From ENR-C587 sp942493235 (GTDB lineage Bacteria; Bacteroidota; Ignavibacteria; Kapaibacteriales; UBA2268), in contig OW818676.1 in NCBI GenBank assembly GCA_942493235.1, forward strand, positions 3,162,001 to 3,226,000: a stretch of DNA of 64,000 bases, read 5' to 3'. The number at the start of each line of letters is the position of its first letter. Within the stretch, counting starts at the first letter, position 1. Shown piece after piece: positions 37,910 to 47,697 of the stretch. A model generated the notes under the pieces. That model worked only from the letters and a program-made list of their open reading frames with translations, was not told where the DNA came from and did no database searches. The position numbers and the translations under genes are program-made.

Positions 37910-38542
37910 ATGTTTTGTTTTAAGAAAACATCAAATATTTTGATATTAGCTATAATTCTTTCAAATATTGTATTTTTAACTTCCTGCAACAAAGATGATT
38001 CTCATCCGATAACCAGAAAATTCTGGATAGACAAAGTACAAAACAGGCTGATTAAATTCGATAAAAATGGAAAAGTCAAAGACTTGTATAATTTTTCGAA
38101 TACGAACAAGGACTCTTATACTATAGAGGGCAATTCACTTACTATCTATCATAGGGTATTAAATAAAATTGACACTGCTTATGCAGAAATCATTGAAGTC
38201 AGCGACTCTGCTTTGATATTAAAGTATCGAAAATCAGCAAAACCGGATACTTTACAAATTGCTGACCGAAATCATGCAATTATTGGTACTTGGATTCCGT
38301 CTTTTGATTCGTCGGCGTTAGATACATTTGAAATTACTAGAAAAAAGATTTTTGACAGTTATAAAATAGATAAAGAAAATATGAAAGAATACTTCAGATA
38401 TAAATTTATCAATGATTCGATAATTGAATTTAATTATTTTGAAAAAGGTATAAGCGAGAAATATACTTATACATTAAGCACAGACAATTTATTATTATTA
38501 CTTAGTCAAAAGAAGAATACTATTTCACTACAAAGGAAATAA
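37910..38542 (+). CDS. Lipoprotein of unknown function
   Basis: The 210-residue protein starts with a lipoprotein signal (ILILAIILSNIVFLTSC) whose Cys lies at residue 26, so it should be anchored in the inner or outer membrane. The rest is strand-rich with two similar stretches; IIGTWIPSFDSSALDTFEI has the GTW turn of lipocalin-like small barrels. Its stop codon overlaps the ATG of the TamB-like gene by one base, so the two are translationally coupled. A role in envelope assembly beside TamB is a contextual inference only. Confidence 0.75.
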   Translation: MFCFKKTSNILILAIILSNIVFLTSCNKDDSHPITRKFWIDKVQNRLIKFDKNGKVKDLYNFSNTNKDSYTIEGNSLTIYHRVLNKIDTAYAEIIEVSDSALILKYRKSAKPDTLQIADRNHAIIGTWIPSFDSSALDTFEITRKKIFDSYKIDKENMKEYFRYKFINDSIIEFNYFEKGISEKYTYTLSTDNLLLLLSQKKNTISLQRK

Positions 38543-41500
38543 TGGAAGAAAAAATATCAGAAAATATGGATAAGAAGTCAACTAAAAACAGAATAATTAG
38601 ATTTATTCTGCTGTTTATATTTTGGCTAAGCAGTTCTATCTCTTTTCTTTTTCTTTTATTTTTATTTCTTTTTCAATTTTCTTTTTTTAGAGAATATTCT
38701 ATTCCTAAAATTTTAAATATCGTCAATTCAAATTTAATTGCAAAATTGGAGTTAGACGATATTTCTCTATCTTCGTTCCCAAGAATCGAATTAACCGGTG
38801 TCAGGCTGATTACCGAAGGCGATACACTTTTAAATTGCAGTAGGCTCTATGCTGATGTTAATTTATGGCAGTTGCTAAATAACAATATTAAAATCAATCA
38901 AGTTTTTATTCAAAGCCCTAAAATCAAATTGTTAAGAAATTCGCAGACCGGAGTATGGAATTATGAACGTATAGCCGAACCTTCTATAGAAGAGAAAGAG
39001 CCTTCAAAAATAGAGACTTTACTCAATCTTAAAGAATTAATAATAGACAATGCGACGATAGACTTTGTTGACTCTTTATCTTTACAAAATAGAAATTATC
39101 AGATAGAAGGCGGCAAAATTAATCCTGATAACCTCAAAATATCCGACTTTTCGCTTAGATTAAGCTCATCATTCAATTTAAAAAAGCTAATTGGCAATTT
39201 AAAATTGGAAGACATGCAGTTCGTAGAAAAAATTTCTGGATTTGAGGTACGCAATTTTGATATGGAATTATTTATCAATTCCGATAATTTGGAATTGAAA
39301 AATTTCGTACTAAATTCAGCAATGTCTAAGCTTGATTTAAATGCTAAATTAAAAGGAATATCATTATCAAAACCGATTAGTAACGATGTAATTAAAAATA
39401 TGCTCTTTGACTTGACTATGAACAAGTCCTTTCTGCACACTTCAGATATTAGAAAACTGACAGGAATCAAAGATTTAGTTAATGAATCAATTAATATGGA
39501 ATTATCTGTTAAGGGCAAGTTAGATAGAATAGATTTGAGTAAATTAAACATCGGCTTTAGAAATACGGAATTAAAACTAAATGCGATAATTGATAATGTA
39601 TTAGATTCTAATAAACAATATATTAAAGCAAATCTTGATAATACAAAAATTCAATATAACGACATAGTACGGTTTATACCTAATAATTTAAAAAATTCAG
39701 TACCTAATTTCGGATATATCAATTTAAACAAATTACACATAAAGGGAAATACTAAAAAAGTATCCACCGATTTAGATATTAAATCAGGGTTAGGCAGTTT
39801 AATCGGCAAAGGAGATGTCGATTTAACAAGCGAATTTAAATATAGAGTGGATATGAAATTTAACGGAATAGATTTGAATACTATTTTACAGAACCCCAAA
39901 CTAAGCAGCATGCTTAACGGAACAATAAAAACAGAAGGTTCGGGAACTAACATAAAAAAGTTAAGTAATAATTTAATTTTCAAGCTCGAGGACTCTCAAT
40001 TCGGCGAATATACTATCAATTCCTTATCTTTGAATGCCAATATTTCAAAAGGATTGATTCAATTAGATACATTTTCTCTGACTATGCCGCGAAATTTCAA
40101 TTCGGAATTCATTCAAAAATTCTATACCGATTCCCCTTCAATTTTCGCAAAAGGTAGTTTTAATATTGATAATATGAAATGCCCCAAGTATGATATATTT
40201 CTTGATTTAAAAGCAATTAATATTGCGAAATTATTAGGTAATAAGCAAGCACCAGAATACTTCTCTGCAAATTTAAAAATACAAGGCGAAAATTTCAATC
40301 CGGACAGTATAAAAGCTGAAATCAAAGCTAATTTTAATGATATTGTCTTCAATGATAGGGCGGTAGTCCCTTTCGATTTATCAATTGATGTAAATACTCA
40401 AGCCCCCGGCAATAAATCATTGCTTATTAATTCGGATATTATAAAATTATCTCTTACCGGTAATTACAGTGTTTCAGCATTAGCAAGATTCGGAGAGATA
40501 CAGGGCGGGTTTTGGTCTATGTTTGTCTCTAATAAATTAAGCCAAGTAATGGACAATACTTTTCATAATATAAATTATAAAAAACCATTTATACCGGCTG
40601 ATTTCAAATTAACAGCAGAAGTAGCCGATTTAACTCCTGCAAATACATTCCTATATAACGAAAAGCTGTTTACAAAAATCAAATTTGATATAAGTGGTGA
40701 TATTTTAGAAAATTCCGCAATTATAAGTTTGAATAAATTTGATATAGAGAATTTTAAATTCGTATCTGACTATTTTAATATGGATGCTAATCAGATAGAT
40801 TTAAGAGGTAAAGTTAATATTATCTCCAATGATTCATCTTATTACTTAAAAACTGCAGCATTGATAATCAAATCAAATTCTCTGACTAAAATTAATGACT
40901 TAGGTTTGTACTATCCCTCTATTACATTTGTACTAACTGATACTGCGTTTACTTATGAGGGCTCAATCAATATTAATAAAGATATGATGCTCAGTAATGC
41001 CGGAGTTATTAAATTCGGTGATAAGTCTCTATTTTATAATTCAAAATCATTATCGTTAGTATATAAAAATATTATAAATTTAAAAAATGACGGCTCTCAG
41101 ATAATCAACTATAACGATAATAAATTAAATATCCAAAACCTAAGCTTTATTACCGCAAGAAATGAAAGTCTTCGTCTCAGCGGTGATTATACTTCAGAGG
41201 GATTTAAAGATTTCCGTATAAGACTGCTGAACTATGATCTGGCTAATTTCGATTCGCTTATGACACTTTTTGGTAAACCAAGCATTTCAATGGTAAAAGG
41301 CAAAATCAAAGAATTTGAAGTATTGGCAAATGGACAGCTTGATAAACCTTCATTTAATCTAAAGTTACAAACAGACAATATTAAGATTAACGATCAAAAG
41401 ACCGGTATTCTGAATTGTAATTTGAATTACAATGATAGAAAACTAAGCGGTATGGTTATTATTTCTGATAGCCTTAGCTCTAAGCATTTATTTGATATTA

Positions 41501-43140
41501 ATATTGAATCATTCCCTATTGACATGTCTCTATCAGATGTGAAAGAGCGAATTCATAATGATTACCCGATAAAAATAATTGCAAAAGCCGATAATTTACC
41601 ATTAAATATTGTGTCTCCGTTTATCACTCCTATTTCAGATTTGACAGGGCTTATGTCTATGAATCTTGATATTTACGGAGAGGAATTAGACAAAATTACT
41701 TATTCAGGTCAATTCAATATACCAAACGCGGGTTTTACTCTACATGCTAATAATATACATTATAATGCTCAGATAAGTGCCGTATTTGACAATAAGCACA
41801 TATCAATCACTAAAGCAGTACTTTATAATTCCCCTGCCGATTTAAATGGCGGTAAAGCTGAATTAAGCGGAAATATTGATTTAAGTGGCTTTACTTTATC
41901 ACATTATAATTTTACAGCGGTATCAAAAGGGATTCGAGTATTAAATAAAGCATCGTCAAGGTCTATGCCTAATGTTTATGGTGATTTGGACGTTGGCACC
42001 GGAGCAAATCCATTAACTATTGACGGAGATTTAAACTATCTCAGTATTCGCGGCGATATTAATATTTTAAAGGGGAATTTATTTATGCCGCAACTTAATA
42101 CTGCTCAAACAAGTAATTCATTTATGACTTACAAAGTATTAGCAAAATCAATAGATAATAAAATAGTTTATACGGTAATAGACCCCGGCACAGGAAAAGA
42201 ATTATTTACCGAAGGTATTGAATTAAAGGATAGCACAGAAAAGAAAGATAATAATAAAAAATCTGATTTGGCAAATAATATTTATATGAACGTCAATTTC
42301 CGTTTTCTTAATAAAATTATTGTAAAAATGGATTTAGGACCTCTTGGAATGCTGGTAGCCAATATTGGAACAGAAAAAAAAGACTTAGCCCTAAGCTTGG
42401 ATTATAATCCTCAACATATTAATATGACAGGAGAAATCATTCTCTTTGAAGGCTCTACTTTAAGCTATATTAAGAAATTCGATACTCAGGGTAAAGTTAG
42501 CTTTCCTTTCGGTTCGATTTCAGACCCTCTATTGGATTTAAAAGCGACATATTCCGGCAAAAGCTATTTTAATGAAAGACTTAGAGAGTTTAAGGTTTTC
42601 ATGTATCTGACCGGTACTAAGTCAAAGCTTAATTTAAGGTTAGAGTATGAAATTGACGGAGAAACCGCAGTCGGAGATTCATCAGTTATTAGCCAAGATG
42701 CTCTATTTTTAATAGCCTTAGGGAGAACTAAGAGCGAATTTGAAAGTGGTGGAGCCGGTGCTTCTGGAACCGATATCGGGAATCTTGGAATTAGTGGCGT
42801 ATCGGCAGCATTAACAAAAACAATATCGGATTTATTATCAGCTTCCGGTGCTGTTCAAAGTGCGGAAATTGATATGCAGAGCGGAAATTGGGACCAGGCA
42901 AGAGTTAAAATTAGCGGACAATTCTTCAATAATATAGGCTGGAGAGTTGGCGGAGACCTCAATGATATTACTAACAATAGTGAAATCAGCATAGATATTC
43001 CCTTCGGCTTGGTATTGCACCCCAAATACTTAAATAATATTGTATGGCAGATTAGTAGATCAACAAATACTCAACAATCTACTATCAATCGCAACCAGAA
43101 AGAATGGGAAATCAAACTAAAATTTGGCGGAAGCTGGTAA
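38542..43140 (+). CDS. TamB-like translocation/assembly module protein
   Basis: The 1532-residue protein has one N-terminal membrane helix (about 20-48, Phe- and Leu-rich) followed by an AsmA-like start (LELDDISLSSFPRIELTGVR). A very long run of beta strands forms the periplasmic lipid-conducting groove of this family. The C-terminal 350 residues match the TamB/DUF490 domain (PLTIDGDLNYLSIRGDINIL, then VNFRFLNKIIVKMDLGPLG and FEGSTLSYIKKFDTQGKVSF). Such proteins bridge inner and outer membranes and move phospholipids or aid outer-membrane protein assembly. A TamA/BamA partner is not in the window. It is coupled to the preceding lipoprotein gene. Confidence 0.88.
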   Translation: MEEKISENMDKKSTKNRIIRFILLFIFWLSSSISFLFLLFLFLFQFSFFREYSIPKILNIVNSNLIAKLELDDISLSSFPRIELTGVRLITEGDTLLNCSRLYADVNLWQLLNNNIKINQVFIQSPKIKLLRNSQTGVWNYERIAEPSIEEKEPSKIETLLNLKELIIDNATIDFVDSLSLQNRNYQIEGGKINPDNLKISDFSLRLSSSFNLKKLIGNLKLEDMQFVEKISGFEVRNFDMELFINSDNLELKNFVLNSAMSKLDLNAKLKGISLSKPISNDVIKNMLFDLTMNKSFLHTSDIRKLTGIKDLVNESINMELSVKGKLDRIDLSKLNIGFRNTELKLNAIIDNVLDSNKQYIKANLDNTKIQYNDIVRFIPNNLKNSVPNFGYINLNKLHIKGNTKKVSTDLDIKSGLGSLIGKGDVDLTSEFKYRVDMKFNGIDLNTILQNPKLSSMLNGTIKTEGSGTNIKKLSNNLIFKLEDSQFGEYTINSLSLNANISKGLIQLDTFSLTMPRNFNSEFIQKFYTDSPSIFAKGSFNIDNMKCPKYDIFLDLKAINIAKLLGNKQAPEYFSANLKIQGENFNPDSIKAEIKANFNDIVFNDRAVVPFDLSIDVNTQAPGNKSLLINSDIIKLSLTGNYSVSALARFGEIQGGFWSMFVSNKLSQVMDNTFHNINYKKPFIPADFKLTAEVADLTPANTFLYNEKLFTKIKFDISGDILENSAIISLNKFDIENFKFVSDYFNMDANQIDLRGKVNIISNDSSYYLKTAALIIKSNSLTKINDLGLYYPSITFVLTDTAFTYEGSININKDMMLSNAGVIKFGDKSLFYNSKSLSLVYKNIINLKNDGSQIINYNDNKLNIQNLSFITARNESLRLSGDYTSEGFKDFRIRLLNYDLANFDSLMTLFGKPSISMVKGKIKEFEVLANGQLDKPSFNLKLQTDNIKINDQKTGILNCNLNYNDRKLSGMVIISDSLSSKHLFDINIESFPIDMSLSDVKERIHNDYPIKIIAKADNLPLNIVSPFITPISDLTGLMSMNLDIYGEELDKITYSGQFNIPNAGFTLHANNIHYNAQISAVFDNKHISITKAVLYNSPADLNGGKAELSGNIDLSGFTLSHYNFTAVSKGIRVLNKASSRSMPNVYGDLDVGTGANPLTIDGDLNYLSIRGDINILKGNLFMPQLNTAQTSNSFMTYKVLAKSIDNKIVYTVIDPGTGKELFTEGIELKDSTEKKDNNKKSDLANNIYMNVNFRFLNKIIVKMDLGPLGMLVANIGTEKKDLALSLDYNPQHINMTGEIILFEGSTLSYIKKFDTQGKVSFPFGSISDPLLDLKATYSGKSYFNERLREFKVFMYLTGTKSKLNLRLEYEIDGETAVGDSSVISQDALFLIALGRTKSEFESGGAGASGTDIGNLGISGVSAALTKTISDLLSASGAVQSAEIDMQSGNWDQARVKISGQFFNNIGWRVGGDLNDITNNSEISIDIPFGLVLHPKYLNNIVWQISRSTNTQQSTINRNQKEWEIKLKFGGSW

Positions 43141-43249
43141 ATTTTATTTATTTAAAATAATAAATTTTGCGACAGATTTTCCTTCTACCCCAACGCTAAA
43201 GAAAGATTGAATAGAGAGATAATCTATTATCCGTACTTTTACAATAGTC

Positions 43250-46207
43250 TCAAATCGTCAACTTCTTCTGCTCGGCTATCATCTCGGGATAGAGCGGGAA
43301 ATAATCTACAATTTTCTCAATATCAAAAACATCTACAAATTTAAGCATCATATCGGCAAATAGAATAAAAGCAGTAGCATCAAATTTTTCTGCATTTATT
43401 TTCAATTCTTTTGAAAATCTTTTAATGCTTTCAATTATTAACGAACGTCGAGCTACAGTCCATTTATCAAACAATTCTTTTTCTAAAATATCTATAAATT
43501 CTACAATATTTTCGATCTTTGTTTCGCAAATTATGTGTAATAGCTCATCTTTTGAATATTCCTTGCTTTGCTTCCGAACTATAGAATAATTAAGATATTT
43601 AGTTAAAAGCCTAATCAAATCATATTTTAGAACCGGTTTACTTAGGAAAGCATCACATATTTTCAATAATTCATCTTTTGTTTCTTTTAGAGCAATAGCA
43701 CTGAGAACAATTATAGGAATATGCTTTAAATTCTCATTTTTACGAATAATTTTAATGGCTGTATCGCCACTCATTTCGGGCATTTGAATATCCATAAGTA
43801 TAATATCCGGTTTGCACGATTCTAATTTTTCGATAGCCTCTACCCCATTGACAGCCATAACAATATTAATATTATAATTTTTCAAATAATTATTAATTAC
43901 CTCTCTATTCTCGGCATCATCTTCAACAAGTAGAATTGTAGAGTTATCAAACAGAATATCATTTATTTCTTCTTTTTTCTCGATTGAATTCTCTTTTAGT
44001 TGTTTATTTGTAACCTTTATGGAGCTAAAATCAAGAATAAATGTAGAACCGGAGCCTTGCTCACTTTCAATACTAATTACACCGCCCATCATCTCGATTA
44101 ACCTCTTACTAATTGTAAGCCCAAGCCCTGTTCCTCCATATTTGCGTGTACTTTGCCCTTGGCTCTGCTTAAATGGCTCAAATATCAGTTTAATCTGATC
44201 TAATGAAATTCCTATCCCTGTATCCTGCACTTTAATCCTAAGATTAAGAAAGTCTTTATCAAAGCTTAAGTAATTAAACTCAATAATTATTTTGATAAAT
44301 CCTTTCTCGGTGAATTTAATTGCATTACCGACTAAATTAATCAAAACCTGCCTTAATCTGACTTCATCTAAAAGAATACCTATTGGCAATACATTTTCGC
44401 TTATAATTTCAAAGTCAATTCCTTTTTCTGTAACTTTTAAAGAAAATATTTCGGAAACATCATTTATTATTTTATTAAGATTAACAGACTCAAAGTTAAT
44501 TTCAAATTTCCCTGCTTCAATCTTAGACAAATCAAGAATATCATTGATAATATTCATTAAATTCTTACTGCTTTTATTAATGCGAGTTATATATTCCTTT
44601 GTTTTAGTCTGAGAAAGGTCAGGGTCTTTGAGCAATTCTGCAAAGCCGATAATTGCATTCATTGGAGTACGGATTTCATGGCTCATATTGGCAAGGAATT
44701 CACTTTTAGCACGATTAGCAACTTCAGCGGCATCTTTTGCCTGTATCAACATCATTTCATAATTATAATTCTCAATTGCAATTCCTGCTAAATGAGAAGT
44801 AATTTCCATAATTTTAATTTCTTCGTTATTCGGTTTAATATCTTTTGTAGAATAAAAATTAGCAGTTCCAATCATTTGATTATCTTTTGATAGAATTGGC
44901 AAAGCCCAGCAAGATTTAACCGAATACAAGGCATTAATTTCGGCATACTTACAGCTAATTTCAGGAATCATATTATCGGAAATCGAAAGCTCAGAGTTTC
45001 TTGCTGCAAAAGTGCAAACGCAGTGATGCTTGAATATATCTAACTTTTTATCCGAATGACATTTTTCATTAATAAAATTAGGAGCAGCTACTATTCTTAA
45101 TGTTGACTCATCTTCCTTTTTTAATATTGAACAATAAACACCGACTAAATGCTTTTCAATTGTGATAGTTAAAAATTTCAAAACATTATCAAGCGATTCA
45201 CCTGTTACTAAAAGCTCTAATAGATGGTTGAGTGATGTCTGCAGCATTTCATTTCTTTTTCGATAGCTAACATCTCTGGCAATAGCCTGGATACCGATAA
45301 TTTTTGATTCATTATCGTGAATTAAAACATATTTCTGCTCTACCCAAATCAGTTCACCGGAAGCCGTAACCCACCTATAAGTTAATGGATTATTCAAATA
45401 TTGTGCAAAATCATAAAAAGATTCATAAAGCTCTCTGTCGTCTATAAAAACAATATTATTTATAAAGCTGTTAGGATTTTCATAGACCTCATTAATTTTA
45501 TAACCGCTTATTTTTTCAAAAGAAGGGCTGATATAGTCAAATTTCAGCACAGGTTTAAAATACATTCTGAAAATAATATCTTCAGAATTTTCTGCCAGCA
45601 ACCTAAATTTTTCTTCGTTTTTCTCAAGTTCGTTTTGATTTTTTAGCTCTATACTAATATCTTTAACCATGGCTAAAAGAAATTTATGATTATCAATATG
45701 GAATGAATTCATTGATACTTCGGCATCAAAAACCGAAGAATCAGCCCGCCGATGTTTCCATTTAAAAGTTATAGATTTCCCCTGCGATGCCAATTCCATA
45801 TACTTGGCTCCAAGCTCGGAACTTAATTCTTTATTGTATTGATATTCAGGCGATAAATCAAGTAGATGCAAACCTACAATACTATCTTTAGTACAAGCAA
45901 ACAATTCTAATGCAGAGTTATTACAATCAACATAAACATCATCTATTAGAAACAAAGCTTCGTTCGATAAATCAAATATCACTTTATATTTCTTATCTAT
46001 TAGCTGTGAAGATTCATAGCTATGCTTTTTCCCAACTGAAATAAATTTATCTTTTAAGTAATTCAGATTTCTACTTAGATCTTGATTTTTGCTATATAAT
46101 TTGTTAAATAATACTTTAAGCTCATCTTTTGAATAGTCGTCAATATTGAAATCGGAGTCGATTATATGAGTCGGATTTTCGTTTAATATTTTAAGGTGAT
46201 TATTCAT
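43250..46207 (-). CDS. Hybrid sensor kinase: PAS x2, GAF, HisKA, HATPase, REC
   Basis: The 985-residue protein has no membrane segment. It opens with a short coiled coil, then two PAS domains (about 68-190 and 195-320, joined by ISIELKNQNELEKNEEKFRLL), a GAF domain (about 335-490), a HisKA domain (FLANMSHEIRTPMNAIIGF) and a HATPase (NLVGNAIKFT, DTGIGIS, GGTGLGLTIS). A receiver follows (DIILMDIQMPEMSG). The C-terminal 100 residues are helical like an Hpt domain, but no HxxKG motif is present (the region reads NAEKFDATAF), so it may be a degenerate Hpt. It is convergent with the tamB-like gene; its signal is unknown. Confidence 0.85.
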   Translation of the reverse strand: MNNHLKILNENPTHIIDSDFNIDDYSKDELKVLFNKLYSKNQDLSRNLNYLKDKFISVGKKHSYESSQLIDKKYKVIFDLSNEALFLIDDVYVDCNNSALELFACTKDSIVGLHLLDLSPEYQYNKELSSELGAKYMELASQGKSITFKWKHRRADSSVFDAEVSMNSFHIDNHKFLLAMVKDISIELKNQNELEKNEEKFRLLAENSEDIIFRMYFKPVLKFDYISPSFEKISGYKINEVYENPNSFINNIVFIDDRELYESFYDFAQYLNNPLTYRWVTASGELIWVEQKYVLIHDNESKIIGIQAIARDVSYRKRNEMLQTSLNHLLELLVTGESLDNVLKFLTITIEKHLVGVYCSILKKEDESTLRIVAAPNFINEKCHSDKKLDIFKHHCVCTFAARNSELSISDNMIPEISCKYAEINALYSVKSCWALPILSKDNQMIGTANFYSTKDIKPNNEEIKIMEITSHLAGIAIENYNYEMMLIQAKDAAEVANRAKSEFLANMSHEIRTPMNAIIGFAELLKDPDLSQTKTKEYITRINKSSKNLMNIINDILDLSKIEAGKFEINFESVNLNKIINDVSEIFSLKVTEKGIDFEIISENVLPIGILLDEVRLRQVLINLVGNAIKFTEKGFIKIIIEFNYLSFDKDFLNLRIKVQDTGIGISLDQIKLIFEPFKQSQGQSTRKYGGTGLGLTISKRLIEMMGGVISIESEQGSGSTFILDFSSIKVTNKQLKENSIEKKEEINDILFDNSTILLVEDDAENREVINNYLKNYNINIVMAVNGVEAIEKLESCKPDIILMDIQMPEMSGDTAIKIIRKNENLKHIPIIVLSAIALKETKDELLKICDAFLSKPVLKYDLIRLLTKYLNYSIVRKQSKEYSKDELLHIICETKIENIVEFIDILEKELFDKWTVARRSLIIESIKRFSKELKINAEKFDATAFILFADMMLKFVDVFDIEKIVDYFPLYPEMIAEQKKLTI

Positions 46208-46235
46208 ATATTATTTAGAATTAAAAATATTCTTA

Positions 46236-46264
46236 TTGGATTATACAATCTTTTGTTATTTTTG
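46236..46264 (+). promoter_or_regulatory. Candidate Bacteroidota-type promoter upstream of the small secreted protein
   Basis: TTG at 46236-46238 is followed after 18 bases by TATTTTTG (46257-46264). A short hairpin (agtttat/ataaact, about 46274-46290) falls in the roughly 90-base leader. The spacer is one base short of the usual range. Confidence 0.45.
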
Positions 46265-46358
46265 CTTTCCGGCAGTTTATCGTATAAACTGAATTAATTT
46301 ATAAATATAATAAACATATTTAAGATTTCAAAATATAATTTTCAAGTAAGATGAAATA

Positions 46359-47147
46359 ATGAAAACAATACTAATAATAGTTCTAATTATATCATTAAAT
46401 ACTTCAATATTTGGACAAGTAAAACCCGAAGATAAGTATTTTAACGAATTTGATAAAACATCAAGTATAGCCTTTGCTTTGTTTTCAATTGATAAAGCCT
46501 TGTATTCTTCATTAGACATGTTGAAATTAGAAAATTCTGATTCTTTAGCAAAGGTTTCTATGTATAGATTTTGTATTCCTGACTCAAGTTCGAAATATAA
46601 TGTAATTTACGGATATCCTGATGCAGATAATTTTATTCAATTATTTAATTATCAATGCGATTCAAGTTTTAACTTTGTAAAATTGAATCGAAATTTTGAT
46701 ATAGAAAAGGTCAATTTGCTTTATAAATTGGCAAGTCAGAAGCAAGAAATCTTAGCAAAATATGCTAAGCAAAGAGTTGATATGACTTACTACTTCTTAT
46801 TTAATTCAGATACAATTAATTTAGTTATTCTGCCATCATGGCAAAAGTCGCAATTTGCTGTTTATGGACCCGATTACCAATTTAGCTTCGACCAAAAAGG
46901 CAATCAAATAGATTCCAATATTTCCGAAATCGAACCTCTGGCATTTTCAATTGAAAATGATTCTAATGACGATATATATCTGGACTTAAGGAATTCAGAA
47001 ACCGCAAGCCTAAGTGCAATATTTTTCACCATGATTTATCAGGAATTCTTTAAAGAAATATATATTGACACCAAAAGAATGAAATGTTACCTTATTAATA
47101 TGTCAGACTTTAGATGGGGTCATATTTATAAGGAAAAGAAGAATTAA
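46359..47147 (+). CDS. Secreted protein of unknown function
   Basis: The 262-residue protein has a clear signal peptide (MKTILIIVLIISLNTSIFGQ, cleavage near residue 20). The mature part has alternating strands and helices, aromatic residues and no Cys cluster or catalytic motif that I recognise; features include NVIYGYPDADNFIQLFNY and LRNSETASLSAIFFTMIY. It has no sorting domain, so it probably stays in the periplasm. It is divergent from the hybrid kinase and is the last ordinary gene before the repeat-rich boundary of the recombinase and restriction island. Confidence 0.65.
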   Translation: MKTILIIVLIISLNTSIFGQVKPEDKYFNEFDKTSSIAFALFSIDKALYSSLDMLKLENSDSLAKVSMYRFCIPDSSSKYNVIYGYPDADNFIQLFNYQCDSSFNFVKLNRNFDIEKVNLLYKLASQKQEILAKYAKQRVDMTYYFLFNSDTINLVILPSWQKSQFAVYGPDYQFSFDQKGNQIDSNISEIEPLAFSIENDSNDDIYLDLRNSETASLSAIFFTMIYQEFFKEIYIDTKRMKCYLINMSDFRWGHIYKEKKN

Positions 47148-47242
47148 GTACTCTTTCAAAAAATGTTATTTAATTTCTACTTCATTTAATCTAAATCTTT
47201 AGCATTGGTTTGCAAACACTTATTTGTGATTCCCCACGCTAA

Positions 47243-47416
47243 AGAGTCTGTGTAAATACTCGATTTAATTCATTTTACTCTAATGCAAGTGGCTGTCTAA
47301 AATTTGTCATTCTGAACGATTGAAGAATCCAGATAAAGCTAAATGTTGATAATTATGGATTCTTCGTTACACTCCTAATGACGATTTGACAAAATTATTA
47401 CTTTTTTAGGAAGCCT
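47243..47416. repeat. MITE-like palindromic repeat element, copy 3
   Basis: The element runs from agtctgtgtaaatact (left) to ttttttaggaagcctc (right). The inner imperfect palindrome at 47306-47382 starts gtcattctgaacgattgaag and ends with cttcgttacactcctaatgac. It matches copies at 11752 and 17275. It lies in the 550-base gap before the tandem recombinase genes. Confidence 0.75.
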
Positions 47417-47441
47417 CAATTCAATTATCCAACATCACACA

Positions 47442-47474
47442 TTTCTTTCAACAACATTAGCTGTTGAACATCGG
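47442..47474 (-). repeat. Short dispersed repeat, copy 2 (inverted relative to 11633)
   Basis: The reverse complement of this segment starts ccgatgttcaacagcta and ends in gaaagaaa, matching the copy at 11633-11668. A partial third match (cttccaacatcgttagt) follows at about 47504-47520. Confidence 0.75.
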
Positions 47475-47636
47475 TAAAATGAAAGTGGCACTCCTTCACA
47501 TTTCTTCCAACATCGTTAGTATTTTTACATATCAATTCACATTAAATATTATTATACAATATTAGAGATATTTATGTTATATATTAGTGTGTTAGATAAG
47601 TACTTAAATAATCAAGTATAAAAAATAATATAATAT

Positions 47637-47693
47637 AATCCAATAATATTTATATATTTGTGTCATCATAGTTGGCAGTTGTATTATTGGATT
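47637..47693. promoter_or_regulatory. Promoter framed by a 12-bp inverted repeat ahead of the recombinase genes
   Basis: Arms aatccaataata (47637-47648) and tattattggatt (47682-47693) are a perfect inverted repeat with 33 bases between them. Inside lies TATATTTG (47653-47660), a full TAnnTTTG promoter element, so transcription would start between the arms. The right arm ends 4 bases before the first recombinase start codon. It could be an operator for self-control or a recombinase binding site. Confidence 0.65.
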
Positions 47694-47697
47694 TGTT

